A DNA stretch of 53,758 nt from an uncultured Prevotellaceae bacterium. GTDB taxonomy: Bacteria > Bacteroidota > Bacteroidia > Bacteroidales > Bacteroidaceae. The notes below the pieces were generated by a model, which was not told the origin of the DNA, made no database searches, and worked only from the letters and a program-made list of their open reading frames with translations. The translations under genes and the position numbers were made by a program. Location: the NCBI GenBank assembly GCA_945865175.1, contig CAMBDA010000021.1, positions 1-53,758 of the forward strand, in the 5' to 3' direction. This document shows positions 34,299-43,284 of this stretch, piece by piece. How positions within the stretch are numbered: position 1 is the stretch's first letter; each line of letters opens with the position of its first letter.

Positions 34299-36086
34299 AT
34301 GAACAAGAAAATTATTTTGATGGCAGCATTGGCCATGGCCACTGTATGCACCCGTGCGCAGGCACGACCGGTGAAGGTGTTCGAAGCCCGTATGTACGGC
34401 ATTAAGCCCGACACCGGGAAAAACACATCTCCGCTCATGGCAAAGTTTATCCAGAAGGTGAAGGATTCCGTGGCCGAGGGGGATTCGGTAGTCATCCGCC
34501 TGGAGAAGGGGCGGTACGACTTTTTTGAGAAGGGGGCTTCGGCACGAGAGTATTACATCTCCAATCACGACCAGGACAATCCCAAGATGGTGGGTGTGGC
34601 ACTGGAGGACATGAAGCATGTGCTGCTGGACGGACAGGGGGCGCAGCTGGTGTTCCACGGCCGCATGTTGCCACTGTCGGTGCTGCGCACGGAAAACTGT
34701 ACGGTGTCCTCGCTGAGCATCGACTTTGAGCATCCGCACATTTCACAGGTGAAGATTGTGGAGAACGATGCGGAGAAGGGCATTCTGTTCGAACCCGCTC
34801 CCTGGGTGAAGTACCGCTGCAAGGACGGACGTTTTGAGGCCTACGATGAAGGATGGGCTGTCACCTATGGTTTTGGCTTTGCCTTTGACGGCGACACACG
34901 CCATGTGGTGTACAACACGGGCGACATCTCCATTCCTCTGGAAGATGCCGAGGAAACCGAACCTGGGCTGATAAGAGCCCCCAAGTGGAAAGATGCGCGC
35001 CTGAAGCCCGGTACGGTGGCAGTGTTCCGTGTGGGATCCCGTCCTGCTCCCGGCCTCTTCCTGAGCCACAATGTGAACACGGTGCTGAGCCAGGTGAAGG
35101 TGCATTACGCCGAGGGCATGGGCCTGCTGGCACAGCTGTGTGAGAACATCAAGCTGTCCCATTTCGGCGTGTGCCTGAAGGGTGTGGACGACCCCCGCTT
35201 TTTCAGCACACAGGCCGATGCCACCCATTTCTCGGGTTGCAAGGGACGCATCGAGTCGGTGGACGGACTGTACGAGGGCATGATGGATGATGCCATCAAT
35301 GTGCATGGCACATACCTGAAGGTAGTGCGCCGCATAGATGACCGCACGGTGGTGGGACGCTACATGCACGGCCAGTCGTGGGGCTTCGAGTGGGGCCGCC
35401 CGGGTGACGAGGTACAGGTTATTCGCTCTCGCACCATGGAAACATTGGGAGAGGCAGTCCGCATCGCTTCCATCCGTCCGGCCGACCGTGACACCATATT
35501 GGGAGCGCATGAGTTCCAGATTACCTTCGACAAGCCCATCGACCCGTGTGTGAGCGAGGCCGAGGGCTTTGGTCTGGAAAACCTCACCTGGACGCCCGAG
35601 GTGCTGTTTGCACGCAACATCGTGCGCAACAACCGTGCGCGCGGAGCCTTGTTCAGCACGCCCCGCAAGACGGTGGTGGAGGACAATTTCTTCGACCACA
35701 CTTCAGGTTCGGCCATTCTGCTCTGCGGCGACTGCAACGGATGGTACGAGACGGGTGCCTGCCGCGATGTGGTGATTAGGCGCAACCGTTTCCTGAATGC
35801 GCTTACCAGCCAGTACCAGTTCACCACGGCAGTCATCAGCATCTATCCCGAGATTCCCGACCTTGCTGCGCAGCACCAGTATTTCCATGGGGGTCCTAGT
35901 GGTGGCATTGTGATTGAGGACAACGAGTTTGACATGTTCGACATGCCGGTGCTCTATGCCAAGAGTGTGGACGGGCTGGTGTTCCGTCGCAACGTCATCC
36001 GCACCAATCATGCCTTCAAGCCATTCCATTATAACCAGAACCGATTCCTGCTGGAACATGTCACCAATGTGAAGATTAGCGAATAG
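34299..36086 (+). CDS. Secreted GH110 alpha-1,3-galactosidase (GlaB-like)
   Basis: A 595-residue exported beta-helix enzyme of family GH110, which removes alpha-1,3-linked galactose, including the blood group B determinant. Signal peptide about 1-20 (MNKKIILMA, cleavage near TRAQA). The parallel beta-helix follows, with FSTQADATHFSGC and YEGMMDDAINVHGTYL in the centre; these acidic stretches are strongly conserved in GH110. Linear-branch GlaB-type and branched-only GlaA-type enzymes cannot be separated by eye. The gene follows mfd after 57 nt and precedes a strong terminator, without SusC/SusD or other PUL genes. ATG 34299 is chosen because it opens the signal peptide. Confidence 0.85.
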   Translation: MNKKIILMAALAMATVCTRAQARPVKVFEARMYGIKPDTGKNTSPLMAKFIQKVKDSVAEGDSVVIRLEKGRYDFFEKGASAREYYISNHDQDNPKMVGVALEDMKHVLLDGQGAQLVFHGRMLPLSVLRTENCTVSSLSIDFEHPHISQVKIVENDAEKGILFEPAPWVKYRCKDGRFEAYDEGWAVTYGFGFAFDGDTRHVVYNTGDISIPLEDAEETEPGLIRAPKWKDARLKPGTVAVFRVGSRPAPGLFLSHNVNTVLSQVKVHYAEGMGLLAQLCENIKLSHFGVCLKGVDDPRFFSTQADATHFSGCKGRIESVDGLYEGMMDDAINVHGTYLKVVRRIDDRTVVGRYMHGQSWGFEWGRPGDEVQVIRSRTMETLGEAVRIASIRPADRDTILGAHEFQITFDKPIDPCVSEAEGFGLENLTWTPEVLFARNIVRNNRARGALFSTPRKTVVEDNFFDHTSGSAILLCGDCNGWYETGACRDVVIRRNRFLNALTSQYQFTTAVISIYPEIPDLAAQHQYFHGGPSGGIVIEDNEFDMFDMPVLYAKSVDGLVFRRNVIRTNHAFKPFHYNQNRFLLEHVTNVKISE

Positions 36087-36120
36087 GAACGCAGGGTGTT
36101 CGTTGAACGTCCTACATGGT

Positions 36121-36190
36121 TTTTGCTGCCTAGTTGGAAAAAAATTGCTACCCAACTGGGCAGCAATTTTTCTCCAGTTGGGTAGCAAAA
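36121..36190 (+). terminator. Terminator with three related arms after the GH110 gene
   Basis: TTGCTACCC-AACT-GGGCAGCAA (36145-36166) forms a hairpin with one mismatch and is followed by TTTTT, a good intrinsic terminator. A third related copy, CCAGTTGGGTAGCAA (36174-36188), and a fourth diverged one, TTTTGCTGCCTAGTTGG (36121-36137), flank it and can pair with each other or replace either arm. Between the two convergent units (36087-36239) nothing else is visible. Confidence 0.8.
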
Positions 36191-36239
36191 CAGGTCATTA
36201 TGAGAGATTGTGTGTGTGCGGACGGTTTGTCCCTGGCTG

Positions 36240-36536
36240 CTACATGTAGTCGGCTTTCCGCTTGGGGTTCATGGGGAACCAGCCCTTTCTTACACGCTCA
36301 TGCTGTGCGATTATTTCGCCGATGCTCCAGAAGGAGGAACAGGCCAGCACGCCCAGTATGATGCTGGCGTATCCATTGGTGGCATACAGGCTGAGGGCAG
36401 TGAATACGATGCCCATGGCCAGAAAGACCCACCAGATGCGTTTGCCGAAATAGTACTCCGCCTTGATGACGAGGGGGTGAAAGAGGCCGATGGCCAGAAA
36501 CGTGACCCCGCCTATGATAAGTCCGATGTAGTTCAT
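36240..36536 (-). CDS. DUF4491 small membrane protein
   Basis: A 98-residue protein with three hydrophobic helices (about 4-20, 35-52, 57-72) and the end GWFPMNPKRK that marks DUF4491, a Bacteroidetes family of unknown function. The motif FHPLVIKAEYYFG after the first helix also matches the family. It begins 20 nt after the zinc-ribbon gene and is the last gene of the leftward run that starts with dnaN. Inner membrane location inferred. Confidence 0.85.
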   Translation of the reverse strand: MNYIGLIIGGVTFLAIGLFHPLVIKAEYYFGKRIWWVFLAMGIVFTALSLYATNGYASIILGVLACSSFWSIGEIIAQHERVRKGWFPMNPKRKADYM

Positions 36537-36556
36537 ATAGAAAAGGTGTAAGGAGG

Positions 36557-37669
36557 TTAACGGATGCTCATTTGTACAATCTGCCTGTCTGCGGTGAGGC
36601 GGCACGACACCTTGTAGCAGTGGGTCGTAGGCTTGGTGGTGTCGGAGCGGCTCACGGTCTCGTCGACAGTACATTCCACGTGGTAACCGAGCGACCCGTC
36701 GGAAACCGACTCACGGCGTACGGAAAGGGTGTTGGACACCACATAGTGGAGCCCGATCACATCGGCCGTCTTCTTTTTCTTCACGTACTGGATGATGTCG
36801 GCGGCCGTGGCATTCTTCTTGCCGCAAAACGACTCCATGGGCTGAACGATGGCCTGTGCCACTACCTCCTCCTCGGTGCTTTGCATCGACTGGTTGAAGA
36901 AAGTGTCCAGCATGCCCAGTATCATGCTCTTCTCGGTTGTCGAAACATGGGCTTTGGCCAGGTCGTTCTTGCGTTTGGCGGCCACGTCGGCATACATGCC
37001 CTCCGGGTGCAGTTCCAGATAATGGTCGATGCCTTTTCCCGTGGTGTCGGCAAGGGCCTGTTGCCAGTCGATGGAGTCGATGAGCTGTGCACAGCGGGGC
37101 GCATGGAACGAGTCGGGGTGCTTGTCGAGGAAAGCCTGCAGGGTGGCTCTGTCGCCCTGGCAAGCCTTGGCCCATTCGGCCTGCTGGGCCTTTATCTGCT
37201 GGAGCCTTGCTTTTACCTCTTCCTGGTGCTCGCTCAGGGGGAAGTCGGCCAGGAACTGCTCAAAGAAGACAGGCTCGGACAGGTTTTCCAGCGCTTCGTA
37301 GCGTTCCTGTTCCATGCGCATTTCGTGCTGCAGAAAGTAGTAATAGTAACCGCCCACCGATGCGCCGCCGGCCACCAGCAGGAAAAAGGCCATTCCAGCG
37401 GCACGCCATGCCGTGCGGTGCCTGTTCTTTCTTTGATGAGAGTGATGAGGGGAGGGCTGCTCGGGCGGTGGCGGACAGGGAGCAGGGGTTTCCTGGGGCG
37501 CTGGTGCCTCTTTGCCGCAATAAGGGCATTTGCTGTCTCGGTCGAGATAGTAGGTGCCACAGTCTTCACAGTGTATCAGGTGACCGTGGATGGCCACGCC
37601 GCAGGTGGGGCATGTGCCGGCCATTGTAGATACGCGGTTCCCGCATTCGGGACATTTTATCATGCTCAT
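36557..37669 (-). CDS. Zinc-ribbon membrane protein of unknown function
   Basis: A 370-residue protein with two N-terminal zinc ribbons: CPECG...CPTCG (residues about 5-23) and CEDCG...CPYCG (about 34-52). A proline/histidine-rich linker and one membrane helix near 90-112 (AFFLLVAGGASVGGYYYYFL) follow. The remaining ~255 residues are mostly helical, with repeated short helical pairs in the first part and a folded C-terminal domain (about 280-370) ending in predicted beta strands. The layout suggests a cytoplasmic ribbon and an extracytoplasmic sensor or scaffold part. I do not recognise a named family beyond the ribbon. It follows tilS after 33 nt. Confidence 0.75.
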   Translation of the reverse strand: MSMIKCPECGNRVSTMAGTCPTCGVAIHGHLIHCEDCGTYYLDRDSKCPYCGKEAPAPQETPAPCPPPPEQPSPHHSHQRKNRHRTAWRAAGMAFFLLVAGGASVGGYYYYFLQHEMRMEQERYEALENLSEPVFFEQFLADFPLSEHQEEVKARLQQIKAQQAEWAKACQGDRATLQAFLDKHPDSFHAPRCAQLIDSIDWQQALADTTGKGIDHYLELHPEGMYADVAAKRKNDLAKAHVSTTEKSMILGMLDTFFNQSMQSTEEEVVAQAIVQPMESFCGKKNATAADIIQYVKKKKTADVIGLHYVVSNTLSVRRESVSDGSLGYHVECTVDETVSRSDTTKPTTHCYKVSCRLTADRQIVQMSIR

Positions 37670-37702
37670 GATGGTAGGTGTGTATGTGTTGTGAGTATGT
37701 TG

Positions 37703-38986
37703 TTACATTGATGTACCTTGTTCTTCATCCGTCAGTTCCAGACGTAGGATGCGGTGGGTGGAGGGTGTCACACGATAGCGGTTGTCCGACCGTCGTCCCA
37801 CCACCCAGATGATGTCGTTGCCATGGCACACCACATATTGGGCGGCTTTCTCATCGGCGCCGGCCTTGCTGTCGGTGAGGAAATCGCTCAGCAGCTTGCG
37901 TCCTTTCATGCCGAAGGGCACAAACCAGTCGCCCTTGCGGGCCAGCCGCGTATGGAGCGGCTGTGTGATGAGGTCGGCATCGAAATAGGCCACGCGCGGC
38001 CCGGTGGCTCCGATGGTCTCTACAGTGTGCATGCGCAGGCAGGGCGCCTTGGGCTGCTCGTGAAGCGGGCGTAGCAACAGGCATCCGCGGTCGGCCACCA
38101 CCCTGTGCGTGCCGCTCATCCATTGGGTGCCGGGCCGGCAGGGAATGTGTCTGGCGATGTCGTCCACGGTGGTGGCATTGAACCCGCAGGGAGCCAGCCA
38201 TTCATGCAGCAGCAGGGGAGGGGCGCCGGCCTGAAGGAAAGGTTCTGTCTCCAGGCGGTTGCCGGCAAATCCGGCCTGCTTCATGCGTTCTTTCACTCCT
38301 GTAAGGTAGCAGGGGAGGGCTTCCTGCACCAGCGACGCGGTGTGTGCCATTGCCTGTGGTGCTGTAGCATGCAGTTGTCGGAGCAAGGGCATGATGTGGA
38401 GGCGGATGTAGTTGCGGCGCGTGTCGGGCACCAGGTTGGTGCTGTCGGTCACGTAGGGCTGCTGTCTGTCTTTCAGATAGGCCAGGATGTCGGCATGGCC
38501 GACGCACAGGAGCGGTCTGGCCACATGGCCGTTGCGCGGGTGCATGGCCGCCAGTCCTCGGATGCCCGTTCCGCGCAGCAGGTTGAGCAGCAGGGTTTCG
38601 GCCTGGTCGTCGGTGTGATGGCCCACGCAGATGGCCTGGGCTCCACTTTCCTGCAGCTGTTGGCCGAACCACTGGTAGCGCAGCTCGCGGGCAGCCATTT
38701 CTATGCTTTGTCCGTGCTGCCTGGCATAGTCTGCTGTCTGGAAGTGCTTCACCTTGAGGGGCACGCCCATCTGCTGGCATAGCCGGGCGACAAAGGCGCA
38801 GTCGCGGTCCGACTCTTCTCCGCGCAGGTGGAAATGGCAGTGGAGGGCCTCCACGGTGTAGCCCAGTCTGCACAGCACACACAGCAGGGCCACCGAATCG
38901 GCGCCGCCGCTCAGTGCCACCAGCACCGGCCGGTCCTTTACCAGCAGATGATGTCGGTCGATAAAGGCTTCCACGCGCTTTTCCAT
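37703..38986 (-). CDS. tilS: tRNA(Ile)-lysidine synthase
   Basis: Converts the wobble C of the AUA-reading tRNA-Ile to lysidine with ATP and lysine; essential in most bacteria. The 427 residues carry the PP-loop SGGADSVAL at about 26-34, the GHHTDDQAETLLLNLLRGTG motif of the N-type ATPase near 135-154, and a C-terminal substrate-binding domain. A GTG at 38992 in the same frame would add two residues; the ATG at 38986 is preferred. It starts 9 nt after the stop of the pseudoprotease-TPR gene. Confidence 0.95.
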   Translation of the reverse strand: MEKRVEAFIDRHHLLVKDRPVLVALSGGADSVALLCVLCRLGYTVEALHCHFHLRGEESDRDCAFVARLCQQMGVPLKVKHFQTADYARQHGQSIEMAARELRYQWFGQQLQESGAQAICVGHHTDDQAETLLLNLLRGTGIRGLAAMHPRNGHVARPLLCVGHADILAYLKDRQQPYVTDSTNLVPDTRRNYIRLHIMPLLRQLHATAPQAMAHTASLVQEALPCYLTGVKERMKQAGFAGNRLETEPFLQAGAPPLLLHEWLAPCGFNATTVDDIARHIPCRPGTQWMSGTHRVVADRGCLLLRPLHEQPKAPCLRMHTVETIGATGPRVAYFDADLITQPLHTRLARKGDWFVPFGMKGRKLLSDFLTDSKAGADEKAAQYVVCHGNDIIWVVGRRSDNRYRVTPSTHRILRLELTDEEQGTSM

Positions 38987-38995
38987 GTCCACGGC

Positions 38996-40690
38996 CTATT
39001 CCTCCTTGTTCAGAATGTCTCCGGCCAGGGTGTCGCCCAGCTCCACGGCTTTCTGCAGTTGTGCGCGTGCTTCTGCCTTTTTGCCTTGCTGGCGCAGGCA
39101 CACGCCCAGTATGCGGTAGGCATCGGGCATGGCAGGGTCGATGCGGATGGCCTCCTTAGCGGCCATGACGGCTTCTTCCACCTGGCCCACCCGATAGTTG
39201 AGGGCAGCCTGCTCGGCACGCAGTACGGCATCGTCGGGGCTCAGCCGGACGGCTCTTTCTATGTCGTTGAGTGCGGCAGGGTACATGCGGCACTCCACCT
39301 CCAGCTGTTCGCGTGTGTAATAGAAGGCTGCGGTCATGTTTCCGCCGTTGAGATGCTCATAGGTGTTATAGTCGGCCACGGCCTCCCGCTTTCGGCCGGC
39401 CGCCTGCAGCGATGCGGCCCGCATGAGGATGACGGGCGCGGCTTCGCGCGGATAGGGCTGGGCGTAGAAGGCGAGTGCGCTGTCCTGGAGTGCCACGATG
39501 CTGTCGGCCGGGCTGCCTTCCTGCCGTTGCAGGCACAGGGAGGCATACATGAACAGTTCGGGCGAGCGCAGGTTGGTGCGGGTGAGGGAAAGATAGGCGT
39601 CCTGTGCCTCGGCATAGCGTTTGAGCGCATACAGGCAGTCGGCCTTGCGCTTGGTGTAGATCGAGAGCGGGCGCTTTGCAAAGGCAGCCTCGGCCTGGGC
39701 CAGTGCCTGCTCCATGGTCCATGGTTCGTGGGGCAGGCTGGCAGCCGTGGTGCATGCGGCATACATCATGTTGGAGAGTGAATAGTGGAGTTCGTCGGCC
39801 CGGTTTGCGGCTTTCTCAAATCCGTAGTCGTAGACGGCCTGTGCCTGGCCGTACTGGCCCAGTCCGGCCAGCCATTCGGCCTGCATCACGTAGCCCGTGG
39901 CGCTGTCGGGGAAGGCCTGGATGAAGTCGTCGGTAAGCTGGCGGTAGCGCACCGAGTCGCGTGTGCCGGCCAGATAGATGTAGCTGGCCGCATCGGTGGC
40001 CGTCTTGGGCAAGGCCTTGGGAATGGGGAGTGCCTGCAGGTCGTCGTTGCCTGCATCAATTGCCTGCACGCTAAGCGAAAGGGGGAAGGACGCGTCCATC
40101 ACATAGGACGGTTTGCCCTCCTGTACAGCCATCTGCAGCAGTCCCACCACCTCGCCGTTGGCATTCATCACGGGGCATCCGGCCAGCCGTGAGGGTGCGG
40201 CCGAGGTGAGGGTGTAATAATGGTATTGCTGGCGGAACTGTTCGTCCTTGGCCACCGTGTCTGTGGTGCAGGGCACATTCTTGTCGGCCTTGCTGGTGGG
40301 CAGGATGTACACTTCAGCCTGCGGCTGGACGGGTGTGGCGGCTGCCTCCAGCCCCTTCATCTTGCCCCACTGGGCCAGCTGGAGCTTGCACACGTTGTAC
40401 ATGCTGCTGGCGCCCAGGATGCGATGCACGGCAAAGGTTTCTCCTCCGGCATTCACCACCTCGGCCCTCACTCCACCGCGCATCACGTCATACTCTGTCA
40501 CCACCACGCCGCTGTCGCCCATCACCACGCCCTGGGCTTCGCGTGGGGAACCGGCTTGGTCAAACACGATGACGGTCACTTGTGCCTGCCGGGCTTTTTT
40601 CAGCCATTTGGGGGCTTTGGCGCCGCAGAGGGCTACTGTGTGGACCATCATGCACAGGCATGCAATGGCCACTTTGCTATAGGTCTTCAT
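38996..40690 (-). CDS. Exported trypsin-fold pseudoprotease fused to TPR repeats
   Basis: A 564-residue protein with a signal peptide (about 1-22). A trypsin/HtrA-like domain covers about 35-190 and TPR repeats fill the rest. Aligned by eye to HtrA, the histidine of the triad is Asp68 (VVTEYDVM), the aspartate is Asn99 (YNVCKLQL) and the serine is Ala170 (RLAGCPVMNANGEVVG). All three catalytic positions are therefore lost, while the surrounding fold pattern is kept. The TPR half has regular helical pairs, clearest at the C-terminus (RAVRLSPDDAVLRAEQAALN, AIRIDPAMPDAYRILG). A binding or scaffold role is likely. It overlaps recN by 4 nt. Confidence 0.78.
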   Translation of the reverse strand: MKTYSKVAIACLCMMVHTVALCGAKAPKWLKKARQAQVTVIVFDQAGSPREAQGVVMGDSGVVVTEYDVMRGGVRAEVVNAGGETFAVHRILGASSMYNVCKLQLAQWGKMKGLEAAATPVQPQAEVYILPTSKADKNVPCTTDTVAKDEQFRQQYHYYTLTSAAPSRLAGCPVMNANGEVVGLLQMAVQEGKPSYVMDASFPLSLSVQAIDAGNDDLQALPIPKALPKTATDAASYIYLAGTRDSVRYRQLTDDFIQAFPDSATGYVMQAEWLAGLGQYGQAQAVYDYGFEKAANRADELHYSLSNMMYAACTTAASLPHEPWTMEQALAQAEAAFAKRPLSIYTKRKADCLYALKRYAEAQDAYLSLTRTNLRSPELFMYASLCLQRQEGSPADSIVALQDSALAFYAQPYPREAAPVILMRAASLQAAGRKREAVADYNTYEHLNGGNMTAAFYYTREQLEVECRMYPAALNDIERAVRLSPDDAVLRAEQAALNYRVGQVEEAVMAAKEAIRIDPAMPDAYRILGVCLRQQGKKAEARAQLQKAVELGDTLAGDILNKEE

Positions 40691-42351
40691 TTCTTCAACA
40701 GTTGTTTTGCGTTTTCAATGGCCGCCTCCGTCACTTCCGCTCCGCTGAGCATGTGGGCAATCTCTGTGACGCGCTCGCTGTCGGAGAGGCGTACGATGTG
40801 GCTGGCCGTGTGTGAATCGTTGTCTTGCTTGTACACTTTGTAGTGCACGTCTCCGCGTGCGGCAATCTGGGGCAGGTGGGTGATGCTCAGCACCTGTGTG
40901 CCGTGGGTGCTGCTCATCTGCTGCATGATGTGTGCCATGCACTCGGCTATGCGCCCGCTCACGCCCGTGTCTATCTCGTCGAAGATGATGGTGGGCATTT
41001 GTCTCACACTGGCCAGCATCTGCTTGACGGCCAGCATCATGCGGGCGGTTTCGCCGCCGCTTGCCACTTCGGCTATAGGCTTGGGGGCGCTGTTCCGGTT
41101 GGCGCTGAACATCAGGGTCACGCGGTCCATTCCCAATGGAGAGGGCTGGGACAGGGGCGCGATGTCGATGTGCACCTGGGGGTGGGGAATGCCCAGTGGG
41201 AGCAGGGCCCCGGCCAGATGGGCCTCTATGCGTGTGGCTGCGTCGGTACGCAGTGCGGTGAGTGCCGCTCCCCGGCGTTCCAGTTCTTCACGGCAGGCTT
41301 CCACCTGGGCCTGCACTTGGGTTATCCGTTCGTCATACTGCTCCGTCTTGTCGAGCTGGGCGCGCAGCGACTCCGTCAGTTCGGCCAGCTGGGCGGCGTT
41401 TTCCACGTGGTGCTTCTGTTCCAGGCTGTAGAGCGCGTCCAGGCGGTCGTTCACCTGTTGCAGGCGCACGGGGTCGAACTCCATGCGCTCGGCCTCCATC
41501 GTGACGTCGTCGCACAGGTCTTTCATGTCGATATAGGCGTTTTCCAGCCGCTCGGCCCATCCGGCGCATCCGTCATGGACGCGCTGCAGCTGCTGCAGTT
41601 GCTGGCAGGCATGGCGCAGTCCTGCGAGAATGCCGCCCTCTTCGGCCGAGAGCCGCTGGCCCGTCTGGTAGAGCACGGTTTTTATCTCTTCGGCATGCTG
41701 CAGGGTGCCGGCTTCCTTTTCCAGCGCCTCGTCCTCTCCTGCCTGCGGTTTCAGCTGGGAGAGCTGTTCCCACTGGAAGGCCAGGTAGTCGTGGTTGCGG
41801 CCGGCCTCTTCTGCCTCCTGGCGGAGCGCCTGCAGCTGTTGGCAGAGCTGCCGGTGCATGCGGTAGCAGGTGGCGAAGTCCTGTCGTGCCGGCATGGCAT
41901 TGCCCATGAGGTCGAGCATGTCGGTCTGGAACACTTCGTTGGCCAGCAGGAGGTTCTGGTGTTGCGAGTGTATGTCGATGATGCGCGCGCCCAGTGCCTT
42001 CAGCTGGGAAAGGGTGGCTGGCGTGTCGTTGACAAAGGCACGGCTCTTGCCTGCATCCGTAAGTTCTCTTCTGATTCTACATTCCTGATTCTCAATGTCG
42101 AAATCGTTTTGGATAAAGAATTCCTCCAGGTCGAATCCCTTGAGGCAGAATTGGGCTTCGATGATGCATTTGCGTGCACCCTGCCGGATGTCCTTGGCGT
42201 CGGCCCGCTGTCCTAGCAACAACCCGATGGCACCCAGGATAATCGACTTGCCGGCACCCGTTTCGCCCGTAATGACGCTGAAGCCGGGGTGGAGGTCGAT
42301 GTCCAGTTCATCGATGAGTGCATAGTTCTTGATGTATAGATGTGTGAGCAT
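40687..42351 (-). CDS. recN: DNA repair protein RecN
   Basis: SMC-like ATPase that tethers broken DNA ends during recombinational repair. The 554 residues show Walker A GETGAGKS at 29-36, a long coiled-coil middle (about 150-370), and the C-terminal ATPase half with the ABC signature region VASGGETARMMLA and Walker B FDEIDTGVSG. The end of the coding region shares 4 nt with the next gene, and the order dnaN - exonuclease - coaBC - DUF4835 - recN is a conserved Bacteroidales operon. Confidence 0.95.
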   Translation of the reverse strand: MLTHLYIKNYALIDELDIDLHPGFSVITGETGAGKSIILGAIGLLLGQRADAKDIRQGARKCIIEAQFCLKGFDLEEFFIQNDFDIENQECRIRRELTDAGKSRAFVNDTPATLSQLKALGARIIDIHSQHQNLLLANEVFQTDMLDLMGNAMPARQDFATCYRMHRQLCQQLQALRQEAEEAGRNHDYLAFQWEQLSQLKPQAGEDEALEKEAGTLQHAEEIKTVLYQTGQRLSAEEGGILAGLRHACQQLQQLQRVHDGCAGWAERLENAYIDMKDLCDDVTMEAERMEFDPVRLQQVNDRLDALYSLEQKHHVENAAQLAELTESLRAQLDKTEQYDERITQVQAQVEACREELERRGAALTALRTDAATRIEAHLAGALLPLGIPHPQVHIDIAPLSQPSPLGMDRVTLMFSANRNSAPKPIAEVASGGETARMMLAVKQMLASVRQMPTIIFDEIDTGVSGRIAECMAHIMQQMSSTHGTQVLSITHLPQIAARGDVHYKVYKQDNDSHTASHIVRLSDSERVTEIAHMLSGAEVTEAAIENAKQLLKK

Positions 42352-42372
42352 TTTTTGTTGGTGAGGGTGGGG

Positions 42373-43284
42373 TTATTTTTTCATCTTCTCCCAGTTGCTG
42401 CCCTGCGAGGGGTCGATGGCAAACAGGATGTCATAGGCAGCCTGTTTCTCCTCGCTGGTGCCGTGGGCGGCAAAGATGCTGATCAGCTCGTCGCGCTTGT
42501 AGGCCGAGAACAGCATCGGCAGGTGGCTCTTGCTCTTGGCCTTGTGTGCTGTCTCCAGCAGGCCCAGCGCCTCGCTGATGGCGGCCCTGGCCGTGTCGGG
42601 CTGTTCGGCCATCCGGTCCAGTCCCTTGCGGTGGTAGGTGTACATCATTCTGCGGAAGGGCTCCATCGGGCCGTCGAGCCAGTCGTTGACCAGACCGAAT
42701 CGGTTCTTGTTGTCGTCGAAGGCCTTCCATCCGGGGTAGTCCAATGTCTGTCCGGCATTCACCACTTCCTCGGCTTTCTGCAGCACCTCGGTGCCTCCCA
42801 GGGGCGACATGGTGTCCAGGTCGGCCGCGATGATCATGTAGGCATAATAGGCCAGCAGTGCCACCAGCTGGTTGTCCACCTGCTCCGGTCTGTATTCCAG
42901 TTCGTCAAACTCGTTGAACTTGAAGCTGAACTGTGTGTCGTTGTTGGAGAAGGCCGTGGTTGTGTAGCCGCTCCCGTACACGGGCCTGCTGCTCGTTACC
43001 AGCAGTGATGCCGAGAAGGAGTCGTCGGTGTCGCTGTAGGTGTTCACGGTGATGTTGAACGTGCATTGGATGCGCTCGCTTTCCTTCAGTTTGAGCGTGG
43101 TCCAGGGCGTGTTGTTGAGCAGGCTGGTGACTTTCTTCTCCAGTGCGGGAAACACGTCGCCTTTCGTGTCCGACACCTTCTGTCGGTTCACGTTCACCTT
43201 GGCCATCAGCTCTTGCGAGCGGGCCGTCCCGGGCATGCCTGCCAGCAGGCACAGGAGTGTGGCAAGTGCTGCGGTTCGTCTCAT
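42373..43284 (-). CDS. DUF4835 family exported protein (PorD-like)
   Basis: A 303-residue protein with signal peptide (about 1-23, cleavage near TARSQ). It matches DUF4835, a Bacteroidetes family linked with type IX secretion and gliding in some species (named PorD in Porphyromonas-type systems); whether this organism has that system is not shown here. The early KVNVNRQKV and the central EQVDNQLVALLAYYAYMII segments are typical. Placed between coaBC (4 nt overlap) and recN (21 nt gap). ATG 43284 begins the signal peptide. Confidence 0.8.
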   Translation of the reverse strand: MRRTAALATLLCLLAGMPGTARSQELMAKVNVNRQKVSDTKGDVFPALEKKVTSLLNNTPWTTLKLKESERIQCTFNITVNTYSDTDDSFSASLLVTSSRPVYGSGYTTTAFSNNDTQFSFKFNEFDELEYRPEQVDNQLVALLAYYAYMIIAADLDTMSPLGGTEVLQKAEEVVNAGQTLDYPGWKAFDDNKNRFGLVNDWLDGPMEPFRRMMYTYHRKGLDRMAEQPDTARAAISEALGLLETAHKAKSKSHLPMLFSAYKRDELISIFAAHGTSEEKQAAYDILFAIDPSQGSNWEKMKK

